Source: an uncultured Emticicia sp.
GTDB taxonomy: Bacteria; Bacteroidota; Bacteroidia; Cytophagales; Spirosomataceae
Assembly (NCBI RefSeq): GCF_937903345.1
Contig: NZ_CALCZQ010000051.1
Location: 62,001-126,000 of the forward strand
Direction of reading: 5' to 3'
DNA length: 64,000 bases
In this document: positions 27,001 to 36,346 of the stretch, in pieces
Layout: every line of letters begins with the position of its first letter
Position numbering within the stretch: position 1 is the first letter of the stretch
Translations under genes and position numbers: made by a program
The notes under the pieces: model-generated
Seen by the model: only the letters and a program-made list of their open reading frames with translations
What the model was told of the DNA's origin: nothing
The model's database searches: none

Positions 27001-27687
27001 TCAAATGCAGAAAAGAAATATGCAGCAACGATAGCAAATGACAATTCGTATAAAGCAGCCATTCCAGGAGAGATAATCAGTGGTAAATATTGGGTAAAAG
27101 TTGAGAGTACCGAACCAAAATTAGTATCGACAGATTCGGTTGAAGTGCAGATTTTTAAAGCACCAACTATCAGCATTTCGGGTTTAAATGAGGCGTACGT
27201 TTTAGATACAACGCAAATAATAGTGAAGCTAACGGGCACGCCTCCATACAAGTTTGTTTACAATGGGAAAGAGGTAGTTTCAAGTATCAGCAATTATTTT
27301 ACTAAAAGTTTTGTGCCATCTGAGCCAATCAATTATAATTTCTATGTTTCGGACTTTTCGGATGCTAATTGTACTGTTGGCCTTATTGACAATAGAGAAA
27401 TAAATGTAAGAGCAACTGTAAATCCGAAAGTTGCTAATTTTTGGGTAAAATATTTTCCTGTGCCGTTTGATGATGTGCTTGATTTACTAGTTTATAACAA
27501 GCCTGGCTCTAAATTAAGCGTAACGTTTTTCAATACAAAAGGACAGACAGTTATTCAAAAAGAGTATCCATTAGGTTCATATTTAGATAAATTTAAAATT
27601 GATACTACCGATTTAAATGCAGGATTATACTTTTTGGTACTTGATACCGGAAAACGTAAAGAAACCAAGAAAGTTATAAAGTGGTAA
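24019..27687 (+). CDS. T9SS-exported reprolysin-like (M12/M43) metalloprotease
   Basis: 1222 residues. A Sec signal peptide (to about residue 20, F-A-Q) is followed by a metzincin protease domain with the zinc motif H182-E183-I-G-H186-N-F-G-S-P-H192. Several Ig/FN3-like beta domains come next (about 280-560), then a long beta-propeller-like region (about 570-880, repeats with L-D-A-Q-E-N-L-W-V and similar), further Ig-like modules, and a C-terminal type IX sorting domain of about 75 residues (Y-F-P-V-P-F-D-D .. L-N-A-G-L-Y-F-L .. K-K-V-I-K-W). It should cross the outer membrane by T9SS and act as a cell-surface or secreted protease. It is a single gene. Confidence 0.93.
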   Translation: MKFTFPAFLLLFLVSTFSFAQDTTCGFDDNEISQDIMKQLPQFIKERKAYKQAIDDFYMCRVVVDVDYQTFKKYNGDTLFIKNEVAAMIQKTSEIYENEIGTKLVLTYVNIWKEEAKDPYNNVTDIFVMLTNLRNAYTNTSLSRIPNDLVMYLNSKGFSGAGGVASGKFNVSPWQNISTIAHEIGHNFGSPHTQSCTWPGGAIDFCYAVEGNCYSDALDNIKGTLMSYCNRRLNNFHPLCIELMNRNSTTRYQKIRNISETIKLAETWDFNKDLYFSWSPMLQAETYLIEVADGSDFKNIILKDSSEQAYTVLPFLKKNKNYFLRIKPKNRLGEGVWSNTMKVNTPAILETPQPLTALDGKVNIDGTTLLLRFDKIDETTEYQLQTIGFSSGNTSYSFDLNAVVRRATSNSFAMTTSSEGFTWRVRALRGSETSAWSKPEIFWIKPNSSILDLTQQAVNGYPLTFPINYTAGSGDILEVKVLVSENANYSLPIVNKTLKSGIYASQIYPFLLQNLKPNTNYYVKFEEYNNDKFNIIGLPKGLVRFTEKSFRTASESNPASFSYFNNGNIENLSRTLRKIVFNDHYAFVSTNEGIVQMKVDGTAGKLINRQLTNGTVSNALIDTKTDAAGNLWILTQVSKRIAFDGVFPKPTYRLAKLEPNTFKILESKDFVGSNNTAFNSFDPQTKFVNDNRNIQKIIGDSTELVYQLPTNVSLQQSIFWGKSSVWMLVYNSVNAIYEIYNYNFEQKKQTIFNRTNSLLNGSISQIYLDAQENLWVLNGGTNLFLKYNKELGWVNQNLLLSGTNRIIGESNGIFYLYNIAGLKRDIYSFADNTLKLVENVPLVSATGTIQLDNSGKIWLLQADKLLKINPCNYLKTPQLKASSSQILKGEQVTLMAEGCSSAKWTWNAENKPSETKTTDKNNVLLVNPALNTQYRVQCIDQECVSDLSNLLEVNVLTLSLSSTDKNKYCTNENIVLKFSEGGKYASKNEFRAVFSNAEKKYAATIANDNSYKAAIPGEIISGKYWVKVESTEPKLVSTDSVEVQIFKAPTISISGLNEAYVLDTTQIIVKLTGTPPYKFVYNGKEVVSSISNYFTKSFVPSEPINYNFYVSDFSDANCTVGLIDNREINVRATVNPKVANFWVKYFPVPFDDVLDLLVYNKPGSKLSVTFFNTKGQTVIQKEYPLGSYLDKFKIDTTDLNAGLYFLVLDTGKRKETKKVIKW

Positions 27688-28023
27688 AATATCAGGAACC
27701 ATAATGTTGGTATTCTTCAAAACGATGCCTGCGTTATGTTTTACAAAATTCATAGACTTGTCTTAATCCACTAACAACTTTATATTTTACTCTTTTTGAG
27801 CTTATGGGATCGGCCAATATTTTACTGATTATAAATAGTTTTATTTGGGTTAGATCCTAAGTATCAATATTTGCCGTAGCATCTTTATAATTAAAGGAAT
27901 AAGTGTTTGAAGTTTGCGAAATATCAGCATCAATTTTTGCCCCTTGCCGATAAGCCTGAGGCTCAAAACACTCGCACAATATCTTGATAATTCAATGGGC
28001 ATTTATTCCTAAGAACTTTTTTA
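27688..28023. other. Intergenic region with a possible gene remnant
   Basis: About 335 bases. On the minus strand roughly 27858-27985 a short stretch reads as plausible protein (C-F-E-P-Q-A-Y-R-Q-G-A-K-I-D-A-D-I) but has no start and is bounded by stops. It may be a relic of a lost gene; I could not identify it. Confidence 0.35.
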
Positions 28024-28031
28024 TACTTTTG
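28024..28031 (+). promoter_or_regulatory. Candidate Bacteroidota -7 promoter element
   Basis: TACTTTTG fits TAnnTTTG and ends 39 bases before the ATG at 28071. Its position inside the longer open frame argues that translation does not start at 27984. Confidence 0.45.
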
Positions 28032-28070
28032 CTCCTTAATTCTTTTTATTTCATATCTAAACTAAATATT

Positions 28071-28526
28071 ATGAAAAAAATATTGACTTTATTAATGCTT
28101 TTGGCAGCCGCTCGGTCTTTTGCTCAAACTGACGAAGAACAAATAAAAGCAACAATCAATCAAGTATTCGATGGAATGCGTAAAAGCGATTCGAGCCTAG
28201 TGCGTGCGGCTTTGCATCATTCGTGTACGCTCAAGTCAATTGGAAAAGATAAAAAGGGTGAAGTACGTTTACAAGAAGATGCAATTTTAGGCTGGTTGAA
28301 GCAAATCGGTACGAAGCGGGAAGGGGTAATTTTTAATGAGAAATTAACGAGTTATGATATCAAAGTTGATGGTGAAATGGCTATTGCTTGGACTCCCTAC
28401 GAATTTTATGTCAATGAAAAATTTAATCATTGTGGTGTAGATGTTTTTACGATGATGAAAACCGAGAACGGCTGGAAAATTATTGGAATTGTAGACACCC
28501 GTCGTAAAGAAAATTGTGTAAAGTGA
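28071..28526 (+). CDS. Secreted NTF2-like (SnoaL/DUF4440-type) protein
   Basis: 151 residues from the ATG at 28071. The frame is open to 27984, but only the inner start gives a normal signal peptide (M-K-K-I-L-T-L-L-M-L-L-A-A-A-R-S-F-A-Q). The mature part is one NTF2-like cone fold with the usual N-terminal helix (I-K-A-T-I-N-Q-V-F-D-G-M) and a late W-K-I-I-G-I-V-D. Proteins of this class bind small ligands, and many have no assigned reaction. It stands alone between two intergenic gaps. Confidence 0.8.
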   Translation: MKKILTLLMLLAAARSFAQTDEEQIKATINQVFDGMRKSDSSLVRAALHHSCTLKSIGKDKKGEVRLQEDAILGWLKQIGTKREGVIFNEKLTSYDIKVDGEMAIAWTPYEFYVNEKFNHCGVDVFTMMKTENGWKIIGIVDTRRKENCVK

Positions 28527-28703
28527 GAGCGTGGTTTTAGTTTTTACCTTGTTTAGTTATTTGTAAAAAAACCTCTCAACATTCGCGTTTAGAAATTTTT
28601 ATTCATAAATATTTACAAATAATGTGCTTATACCAAAGTTTTGTATAAAAATTTTTAAAATTCTGTAAGAATCTTTGGTGCATGTATGGTTGTCATCGGA
28701 AGC

Positions 28704-29369
28704 TCAATTTTTTACTTCCGAAAAATAATTGTTTAAAATAACTGGTTTAGGAAATTCCATTTCAAAATCACTAACAGCTAAAACAGACAAAGGTGTAAGC
28801 TGAGAAATAGGAGGGAAGTGTGCATTGTCAATTTCAATATTGAGCAATTTGGCAAATGATGCTTTGCCTTTGGCAGGTGAATTGGTTATCAATAAATCAT
28901 TGCCAAGCTTTTGGGCAAGTTTGATTGGGAAAAATTTTGTAGAAATAGGGAATTTGAAAGAACCATCTCTCAGATGTGCTTTGAAAAAAGTTTTGCCGTC
29001 AATCAATACTTCTATAATCTTTTCTTTGGCTGTTGCTTGTGTGATTGTAAATTTGGCCAACTCTTTAGGAATTCCCCAATTGGCAATTCCATTTTCTACA
29101 CTATCTTGGCTCGAAACATAAATTTTTGAAATTGAAAAAATTTTCTTTTTATCAAAATTAAGTCTTCCAGGTACAAACAAAAGTTCTTGATAAGAACCAA
29201 CGGCCGAAGAGGCGTAATCCACCAACATAACCGTGCCTACAAAATCACCACCGAATCTATTTGCTTGATAGTCAGCCAAAAAGCCAAACTTTTCAACAAA
29301 ATATTTTGGGAAATGATAAAGAAAAATATATCCATTTCCTTTCAGTTTCCACGGTGGTGGTGCTTGCAT
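28704..29369 (-). CDS. Acetoacetate decarboxylase (ADC) superfamily protein
   Basis: 221 residues, cytoplasmic. Motifs seen: S-A-V-G-S-Y-Q-E-L-L-F-V-P-G, then I-Y-V-S-S-Q-D-S and N-W-G-I-P-K-E-L-A-K, which together mark the ADC fold. In true acetoacetate decarboxylases a lysine in the central strand forms the Schiff base; here K-E-L-A-K is in the right area, but I cannot confirm the catalytic lysine. The activity could be a decarboxylase or an aldolase-dehydratase. It is about 70 bases downstream of the FMN reductase on the same strand and perhaps co-transcribed with it. Confidence 0.75.
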   Translation of the reverse strand: MQAPPPWKLKGNGYIFLYHFPKYFVEKFGFLADYQANRFGGDFVGTVMLVDYASSAVGSYQELLFVPGRLNFDKKKIFSISKIYVSSQDSVENGIANWGIPKELAKFTITQATAKEKIIEVLIDGKTFFKAHLRDGSFKFPISTKFFPIKLAQKLGNDLLITNSPAKGKASFAKLLNIEIDNAHFPPISQLTPLSVLAVSDFEMEFPKPVILNNYFSEVKN

Positions 29370-29438
29370 GCTTGCTATTGGTTACTGGTTGATTCTTAGT
29401 TTTGGCTGCCTTCCAAGAATAGCTCATAGCAGATTAAT

Positions 29439-29963
29439 TTAAAATGCTATCAAAGCCTTGGCTTGTTTTTCGAGGAAGTTTCGATAGACTTCAAACGTAA
29501 ACTCTTCGCCATTAAAGTGGGCTTTCATATTGCCAAGTTTCATGCGTAAGCCCAATACGTCGGTACCCATATAGCTCAGAATGTCATTCAAATGTCCAAG
29601 TCCAACGGCATTTCCCAATATTCCTGCCGAGATTCCGACCAAAGCTGCTTTTTTGTTATTGAAACTATCAGGATATCGTAAGCCATCAAAGAAAGTTTTC
29701 AGCACCCCTGGAAATGAACCATTATATTCAGGCACAATAAAAACAAATTTTTTGGTTTCGTCAACTATTTTCTGAAACTCATTGAAAGCCTCGTTTTTAC
29801 CAGAATTCTGGTATAAAGCCGAAAATGCAAAATCGGTTGGAAGTTCTGCCAAATCAGTAATCTGACTATCATGGTCAAGCGATTTTAAAATTTTTTGGTA
29901 ATTGATCCCGACTTTTCTTGAAACAGAGTTTTGGCGGTTTGTACCTATTATAATGGTAATCAT
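29439..29963 (-). CDS. NAD(P)H-dependent FMN reductase
   Basis: 174 residues with a flavodoxin-like fold: I-I-I-G-T-N-R-Q-N-S-V-S as the phosphate loop at the N-terminus, then F-V-F-I-V-P-E-Y-N-G-S-F-P-G-V-L-K, the family signature that contacts FMN. It should reduce FMN or quinone-like acceptors in the cytoplasm. Length is typical. It lies upstream of the ADC-like gene. Confidence 0.92.
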   Translation of the reverse strand: MITIIIGTNRQNSVSRKVGINYQKILKSLDHDSQITDLAELPTDFAFSALYQNSGKNEAFNEFQKIVDETKKFVFIVPEYNGSFPGVLKTFFDGLRYPDSFNNKKAALVGISAGILGNAVGLGHLNDILSYMGTDVLGLRMKLGNMKAHFNGEEFTFEVYRNFLEKQAKALIAF

Positions 29964-30059
29964 TATCGAAATTATATTATTCTTACTAATATTCTAACAA
30001 AATAAACAATAAATTGTTCATCTTTTTAGAAAATCGCAACGCTCAATTCACAAACCTTG

Positions 30060-30067
30060 TATCTTTG
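30060..30067 (+). promoter_or_regulatory. Candidate Bacteroidota -7 promoter element
   Basis: TATCTTTG matches TAnnTTTG and ends 17 bases before the ATG of the DUF3817 gene. Confidence 0.45.
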
Positions 30068-30084
30068 TCAAAAACAAAAGATTT

Positions 30085-30381
30085 ATGTTTAAAAGCACTT
30101 TAGATAAATTCAGAGTTGTGGCTTTTTTGGAAGGCTGTTCGTTTATACTTTTTGGTATCACGATGCCTCTTAAATATATGATGGGTTTTCCAAAGCCTAA
30201 TTATTTTGTGGGTATGGCTCACGGCGTGCTTTTTATTGTTTATGTTGTGCTTTTAGCCAGTGTCGTTATTAAATATAAATGGTCTTTTAAGAAAGCCATA
30301 TTGGCATTTTTGGCCTCATTTGTGCCTTTTGGGACATTTTATGCTGATAAAAAAATATTTAGAAAAGAATTGAAAGATTAA
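30085..30381 (+). CDS. DUF3817 small membrane protein
   Basis: 98 residues with three predicted membrane helices. The N-terminal F-R-V-V-A-F-L-E-G-C-S-F and the central G-M-A-H-G-V-L-F-I-V-Y are diagnostic for DUF3817. Function unknown; an inner-membrane location is expected. The stop overlaps the stop of the converging tamB-like gene by four bases. Confidence 0.88.
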   Translation: MFKSTLDKFRVVAFLEGCSFILFGITMPLKYMMGFPKPNYFVGMAHGVLFIVYVVLLASVVIKYKWSFKKAILAFLASFVPFGTFYADKKIFRKELKD

Positions 30382-33300
30382 TTATATGTTTTGCTTTGGC
30401 TTACGAGTTTCGGGCGGTATTCCGCACCATCAGTTTTTTTACTAGAGATACCCATAGGCATTTCTTTGTTTTCTTTTTTCTTGAAGATGGTATTAAAACT
30501 GCGAGTATGCTGTAAACTAACGCCATTGACCGAAACGTTGCTATTAAAATTATAATAATAATTTGGCACACTTCTACTATATGCTTTCAATCTCCATGAA
30601 CCATCTTGGCTCAATAGCCACTCAACTTCACCACCATAAAAATAGTTGTTTGTAGTCTGGCCTTCGTTTTGGAGAATAGTATTATTCAAACTTACTTTAA
30701 TGTTATTTCCGAATTTGTATGAGAAATTGAGCTGCGTATTATTAATCAAGCTTTGACGTAGATTATTTAAATTTCCTTTGCCAAACTGCACTGCTACCTC
30801 CAAATTAGGGTCAATTTTTGAAGCAATGTTTCCGAGTTGATTGGTCAAAATTCCACTGACATTATCGAGTAATAGTTGTGTATCGAGGGCATCTTTGAAA
30901 TTGTTGTCATTGAAAAGTCTATTTAGAGCAGTAATACCTACAAAATTATTATTCCGTAATTGCTCATCATCCTGCAGGCGTTGCTCAAAAGCAATTACTT
31001 GTGGTTGGAGGTTAAGCGGAATTCTACGTTGAGTAAATTTAATATCAAACTTGGTCGTTGGCTTCATTAGTTTATCAGTAAGCATGATTGATGCGACTAC
31101 TGGATAAAGTGTATTTAACTCTGACGAATTGGACGCCGTGCTGGAGGTGATGCCATTCAAGGAAACATTGGCCGTATAACTTGCACCAATGTTTATATCA
31201 GCGTCATATGGGTCACCCGACCACAAGATTCGGCTTCCTTCCTTTATATCAAATTTTCTTAGTTTAGAGATATTTTGTAAACTAAAATCATATTTTCCGC
31301 TTTTGATTGTGTAAGGACCGGACATCGTGAAGCCTCCTCGAGTATCATATTCGATACTGATATTGCCATTACCAACGGCATTGAGTTGGTCTTGATTAGA
31401 ACGGTCAAAGATTACGATACATTCGGCATCCGGTGTTATCGTAAAATTAAAATCCATTTTCAGATCAACTTTTCCACCTACAACATTGTCATTCTTAATA
31501 ATATTTTCACCGTCTTTTTGAGTGTTTTTACTCATAAAAGTAATTCCTTGTTCTTCGGTATTCACAGTTGTTTCACCATCGAGTGGAATCGTAATTCTTG
31601 TACCTTTTTTGCTTGTTAAATTTGCCGCAATATTTACATTATTAAAATCACCTGTAATGTGCAAGTCGCCATTTGTAACGCCCGTTCCGTAAAAATCTTC
31701 GTTGTCTCTGATTCCCGTATTCATGATTTTAAAACCATCACGACCTCTCATATAAGCATGTATACCCAACATGAAATTTCCACCACCACCATTAAAAATA
31801 CCGCCTTCAATTTCGGCAATATTGCCATTTTGATAGGCATCACGCACCTTGAAACCTTTTGCAGCTACAAAACCTTCCTCATTAAAATTCAGTTCGTCGT
31901 CAAAGTACAGATAAGAATTTAGTTCATTGATTCTTAAAACTCCTTTCTCAAAATCGACATTACCTCTAATAATAGGGTCGTTGGCAGTTCCTCTTACACT
32001 TAATGTTCCACTGGCATAGCCACTAATATTAGAGAAAATATCATCAACAAAAGACTCAAAAATCTCTAGATTAGTTTTCTTTAAAGTTGCTTTTAGATTA
32101 AGCGGATTACGGTCATCTTTAGGGTCGTAAGTTCCCGAGACTCTAAAAATTTCGTTATTGATTCTGATGATGTTTCCGTTAATATTGAGTTTTTGTTTCA
32201 AATTATCCCATAGAGCTTCGCTTGCGATTGTTCCAATCAAAATATTCTTGTAAATCAACTCGTCGATGCCGAAGCTACTAGTCACGATGGCGTCATTGTA
32301 AACGTCTCGCAACATGAGTTTTCCATTGACGATACCTTTCAGGTCGAGGTCAGAAAGTGGCTTGAGGGTCTTTAAATCAAAATCTCGAATATCTATGAAC
32401 GATTCAACAGTAGAGTCTGGTGAAATCGAACCATTCAACGAAATACTTTGATTTTGGTTAGCTAACGCCACCTCTTGAAAGTAAACTTCATCGTTTTTAA
32501 TATTAATTAAGTTGTTTTTACTCAACATCCATTGGCTACCCAAAAGGTCAAGTTTAGTATTTTTTGGATTGAATGTAAGATTAAAACCTTCTGATAAAAA
32601 AGCCAGTTTTCCAAAAATTTGAGCTTTGTTTAAACTATTTTGTTGCTTTATTCGTCCATCAAATTCAATTACATTGCCCTGACCCCACATTCCTGCAACT
32701 TCAATTTTTTCGGTCGGGGTCATATCGCCTAATTTTTGAGTGGCAGAATTGAAAATTAGTGAGGTCAAAATCTTTGGCGAAGTGGCTTCCTTTGATGTAT
32801 TAAAATCAAGGTAATTTCCATAAAAAGCCAAAGTGCCGTAGCGAAGCGTATCGATTTTTCCTCCCAAAGATAACTCAGCCGTATTTCTGATATTCAGGTT
32901 TCCACTCAATTCGGTGCCATAGGAGATATAAATATCGGGGTAGAAATATGCAAAAAATGGGTCAGATTTTTTGAAAGTTACTTTGTAATCTAATTGGTAT
33001 TTATTGGCCAAATCTGCATATGGCAATTGAGCGTAATATTCAAGGCGAGTTTGTTCGTTATCGTAGAAATATTGAGTATATTCTTTAGATAACCGACTGA
33101 CATCGGTAATGACTTTGCTTGGGGTGAATTTCCCAGAAATATCAACATTGAAAAATTCAGAGAGTAGACTTATTTTTCGAGATTTACCTGATAATTCGGA
33201 AGTAACAAAAAGTGAGTCTACACCTAATTGGCGTTTGTCATATTGCAAAACGGTACGCATAAATTTTGCTTCACCAAGCCAATTATCCAATTCGTTTCCT

Positions 33301-35114
33301 TGAAAGTTGAGGTTAATTTCCGAACGAAATTTTACATCATTTTTGGAATAGCCAAGTGGTTTTAGGTTTGCGTTCTGAACAATTCCGTGAATATCAAATT
33401 TATTCAAGGCTTTCGCAAAATCGACTTTTCCGCTCACATTGAAGGCCAAATTTGTGTCTTTTACACTTACTCTTCCATCAAAAAGCGATTGGCTCATTTT
33501 TCCATCAACATAAATATTTTTATAGTCATAGCCATTAAACCAGATGTGATTTACTTTTCCATCGAAATCAAGAGCGGCATCTTTTACAGTAAAACCCTTG
33601 CCTTGAATCTTTCCTGCAAAAGATAATTTTTGTAAAAACTCCGACTCTTCGACCAATTTACCTAATTCAAAATTTTCGACCGTCAGCGAGCCATCATAAG
33701 TTGGCAAAGCACCATTGGTTGGGAGTTTCATTTTAATATTTCCTGCCACATTTCCCATGGCCGATTTAAAATTGGCATCGGTCACAAAATCATTATAAAC
33801 ACCTTTGAAAGTACCCACAAAATTGACAACTCCGAATTTATTTACTTGTGAATGATAGAGCGAGTCGCCCACGTATTGACGAGCATCAGCAGCATCAATT
33901 TGGGATGTCCGCCAATTTAAAACCATGTCTGCCTTGTACAAATCGGGCAAGTGCTTGAAAGCAATATCACCATCTAGAAAGCTATTTTTACCAAATTTTA
34001 GCTTGAAATCTTTCACCCGAAAATCATGAACCGTTCCTATGAAATCGCCATTGAGCAGGTAGTTTTCTTGATAAGCATACATATCGCTTGCAAATCGTCC
34101 GAGGTCTTGGGCATCAATTTCGCAATCTTTTAAATTACCAATCATTACCACTTTTTCGTTGAAATCGCTAAAATCTCGTGGACTATCATAATTGAAAATA
34201 ACTGAATTTCGGAGGGTTGAATGATTGATTTTGGCATACAAATCATTCAAACGCATTGATTTGCGGGAATAAAAGAATTTGGTATTTAATTGCTTGATTT
34301 TGAGGTCACTTCTTCGTTCGACTCCCTGCATGTTTTTCAAAGCGAAAGTTATTGTATCGCCCATAACGAAGAAATTCTTCAAATTTCCATTCAAATCGTT
34401 AATAGTGAAGTTTTTATAATCAAATTCATCTTCCGGAAAACGTGCTTCTTCGGGGTCAACCAGTGTAAATGTACCGTCTTGGATATAGGTTTCATCAATT
34501 GTAAAAGGTGTATTATGTTCGCCCTTTATTTGATTAGTTGTATCTGTCGAGGCTGTTAATTCTTCGATTTTTGCAATCCATTTGTCGATATTCAAATTGC
34601 CGTCTGGTTCGTAGATAAGCTTTACTCTTGGATTACGAATCATCACATAATCAAGATTATTATCAAAGGTCAAAATCTTTTCCCAACTAAAATCAAAATT
34701 GGTTTTGCAGTTAACATAAAGCTCTTTCACAAAAATCATTTCACGGTTTTTGTGGTCGTAAATCGTAATGTTTTCGAGCGTAATTTCATCGAACCAAGTC
34801 ATTCGAGCCTTTTCGATGGTTACTTTTGAGCCTAATTTTTTTGATAATAACTCGGTGGCTTTCTGTAGAGTTGTGGTCTGAATTTGGGGCAATTGCATGG
34901 CATAAAACACCAATCCAAAACCCAATAAAAGTTGCAGTAGAATCGTAGTAATCGCTCGTTTTGAGTAATACGTCAAAACTAAACTACTCAACAAAAGAGC
35001 AATCGGAATAAGTAAGGTTTTGGGTAATGGTGTAAACAATAACAAGCCACTCATCATCGCAACAACGATGAGAGAGATAAGCGTGAGAGTGATTATTTTA
35101 ATTACTTTACCCAT
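30378..35114 (-). CDS. tamB: TamB-like translocation/assembly module protein (DUF490)
   Basis: About 1578 residues from the ATG at 35114 (a TTG four codons upstream, at 35126, is less likely). Two N-terminal hydrophobic segments anchor it in the inner membrane. The long middle is repetitive beta structure of the AsmA/TamB type, forming a groove for lipid or beta-barrel transport across the periplasm. The C-terminal part (about 1080-1540) is the DUF490/TamB domain. TamB works in outer-membrane assembly or phospholipid transport; in Bacteroidota it often acts without a neighbouring TamA gene, as here. It is divergent from tsaD, with about 150 bases between the two starts. Confidence 0.88.
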   Translation of the reverse strand: MGKVIKIITLTLISLIVVAMMSGLLLFTPLPKTLLIPIALLLSSLVLTYYSKRAITTILLQLLLGFGLVFYAMQLPQIQTTTLQKATELLSKKLGSKVTIEKARMTWFDEITLENITIYDHKNREMIFVKELYVNCKTNFDFSWEKILTFDNNLDYVMIRNPRVKLIYEPDGNLNIDKWIAKIEELTASTDTTNQIKGEHNTPFTIDETYIQDGTFTLVDPEEARFPEDEFDYKNFTINDLNGNLKNFFVMGDTITFALKNMQGVERRSDLKIKQLNTKFFYSRKSMRLNDLYAKINHSTLRNSVIFNYDSPRDFSDFNEKVVMIGNLKDCEIDAQDLGRFASDMYAYQENYLLNGDFIGTVHDFRVKDFKLKFGKNSFLDGDIAFKHLPDLYKADMVLNWRTSQIDAADARQYVGDSLYHSQVNKFGVVNFVGTFKGVYNDFVTDANFKSAMGNVAGNIKMKLPTNGALPTYDGSLTVENFELGKLVEESEFLQKLSFAGKIQGKGFTVKDAALDFDGKVNHIWFNGYDYKNIYVDGKMSQSLFDGRVSVKDTNLAFNVSGKVDFAKALNKFDIHGIVQNANLKPLGYSKNDVKFRSEINLNFQGNELDNWLGEAKFMRTVLQYDKRQLGVDSLFVTSELSGKSRKISLLSEFFNVDISGKFTPSKVITDVSRLSKEYTQYFYDNEQTRLEYYAQLPYADLANKYQLDYKVTFKKSDPFFAYFYPDIYISYGTELSGNLNIRNTAELSLGGKIDTLRYGTLAFYGNYLDFNTSKEATSPKILTSLIFNSATQKLGDMTPTEKIEVAGMWGQGNVIEFDGRIKQQNSLNKAQIFGKLAFLSEGFNLTFNPKNTKLDLLGSQWMLSKNNLINIKNDEVYFQEVALANQNQSISLNGSISPDSTVESFIDIRDFDLKTLKPLSDLDLKGIVNGKLMLRDVYNDAIVTSSFGIDELIYKNILIGTIASEALWDNLKQKLNINGNIIRINNEIFRVSGTYDPKDDRNPLNLKATLKKTNLEIFESFVDDIFSNISGYASGTLSVRGTANDPIIRGNVDFEKGVLRINELNSYLYFDDELNFNEEGFVAAKGFKVRDAYQNGNIAEIEGGIFNGGGGNFMLGIHAYMRGRDGFKIMNTGIRDNEDFYGTGVTNGDLHITGDFNNVNIAANLTSKKGTRITIPLDGETTVNTEEQGITFMSKNTQKDGENIIKNDNVVGGKVDLKMDFNFTITPDAECIVIFDRSNQDQLNAVGNGNISIEYDTRGGFTMSGPYTIKSGKYDFSLQNISKLRKFDIKEGSRILWSGDPYDADINIGASYTANVSLNGITSSTASNSSELNTLYPVVASIMLTDKLMKPTTKFDIKFTQRRIPLNLQPQVIAFEQRLQDDEQLRNNNFVGITALNRLFNDNNFKDALDTQLLLDNVSGILTNQLGNIASKIDPNLEVAVQFGKGNLNNLRQSLINNTQLNFSYKFGNNIKVSLNNTILQNEGQTTNNYFYGGEVEWLLSQDGSWRLKAYSRSVPNYYYNFNSNVSVNGVSLQHTRSFNTIFKKKENKEMPMGISSKKTDGAEYRPKLVSQSKTYN

Positions 35115-35267
35115 TGCGTAAAGCAAGTGTATAACTTACTTCTTTTCAATTTATTTAAGCACAATTCAGCAAACTGTGGTCTAAATAGTACTAATTTTGT
35201 CTTTTATTTAAAAAAAATAGGAATCTGTACTCTTTTCTATTGTCTAGGCGGAATTCCGCCATACACT

Positions 35268-36266
35268 ATGAATATTTTAGCAATCGAATCTTCGTGCGAT
35301 GATACGTCGGCAGCTGTTATTTCTAACGGCAAAATCCGTTCCAACATTGTAGCTGGACAACTAATTCATGAAATTTACGGAGGCGTTGTGCCTGAGCTTG
35401 CCTCCCGTGCTCATCAACAACACATCGTTCGGGTGGTTGATAAGGCAATACAAGTTGCGAATATAACAAAAAAAGACTTAAATGCCATAGCTTTTACTCG
35501 TGGACCCGGACTTTTAGGGTCTTTGTTGGTCGGTACATCCTTTGCAAAAGCAATGGCTTTGGCTTTAGATGTGCCGCTGGTTGAGGTCAATCACATGCAA
35601 GCCCACGTATTGGCTCACTTTATTGATGAACCTCGTCCGGCCTTTCCTTTTTTGTGTTTAACTGTCAGTGGTGGACACACCCAGATTGTACTTATCAAAG
35701 ACTATGCTACAATGGAAGTTTTGGGCGAAACGCAAGACGATGCCGTTGGTGAAGCATTTGATAAAACCGCAAAATTGCTTGGACTTTCGTACCCTGGTGG
35801 GCCTTTGGTAGATAAACACGCTCAACTCGGGAATCCGTTAGCTTATGAATTTCCGCTGTCAGAAATGCCAAAGTACAATTTTTCATTTAGTGGAATTAAA
35901 ACATCTATTTTGTACTTTTTGAAGAAGAAAGTTGCCGAGAATCCAAACTTTGTTGCCGAAAACCTAAATGATATTTGTGCCAGTGTGCAGCATACTTTGG
36001 TGCGAATGGTGCTACAAAAACTACGTCGTGCAGCACGTGAACTAAATATAAAAGAAGTTGCGATTGCTGGTGGAGTTTCAGCCAATTCAGGACTAAGAAA
36101 AACTTTGCACGAAATGGGCGAGAAAGAAGGTTGGAACGTATATATTCCCGATTTTCAGTATTGTACCGATAACGCAGGCATGATTGCCATGGCGGCACAT
36201 TTCAAATACCTGAAAAATGATTTTTCGAGCCAAGATGTTAGTCCGTTGCCGAGAATGGAGTGGTAA
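35268..36266 (+). CDS. tsaD: tRNA N6-adenosine threonylcarbamoyltransferase
   Basis: 332 residues from the ATG at 35268. The frame runs open to 35127, but the first 47 codons are unlike the family, and all TsaD proteins begin with I-L-A-I-E-S-S-C-D-D-T. The metal-binding H109-x-x-x-H113 (N-H-M-Q-A-H), the S-G-G-H-T and late G-G-V-S-A-N-S-G motifs of the ASKHA fold are present. With TsaB/C/E it makes t6A37 on ANN-decoding tRNAs in the cytoplasm. A TAATTTTG element at 35192-35199 could be its -7 promoter box. Confidence 0.97.
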   Translation: MNILAIESSCDDTSAAVISNGKIRSNIVAGQLIHEIYGGVVPELASRAHQQHIVRVVDKAIQVANITKKDLNAIAFTRGPGLLGSLLVGTSFAKAMALALDVPLVEVNHMQAHVLAHFIDEPRPAFPFLCLTVSGGHTQIVLIKDYATMEVLGETQDDAVGEAFDKTAKLLGLSYPGGPLVDKHAQLGNPLAYEFPLSEMPKYNFSFSGIKTSILYFLKKKVAENPNFVAENLNDICASVQHTLVRMVLQKLRRAARELNIKEVAIAGGVSANSGLRKTLHEMGEKEGWNVYIPDFQYCTDNAGMIAMAAHFKYLKNDFSSQDVSPLPRMEW

Positions 36267-36346
36267 AAATTGGCAAGTAATCTGTATACTTTCACAAAAC
36301 GTTTAAAAATCATTATTTTTTAGTAAAAAGCCCTAGTTTTGTAATT

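Noticed and set aside
27984..28070. 29-codon extension of the NTF2-like protein
   Set aside because: A promoter box lies inside it, and only the inner ATG yields a normal signal peptide.
35127..35267. 47-codon N-terminal extension of tsaD
   Set aside because: The family starts at the I-L-A-I-E-S-S-C motif. The extension contains promoter-like DNA and reads as random AT-rich sequence.
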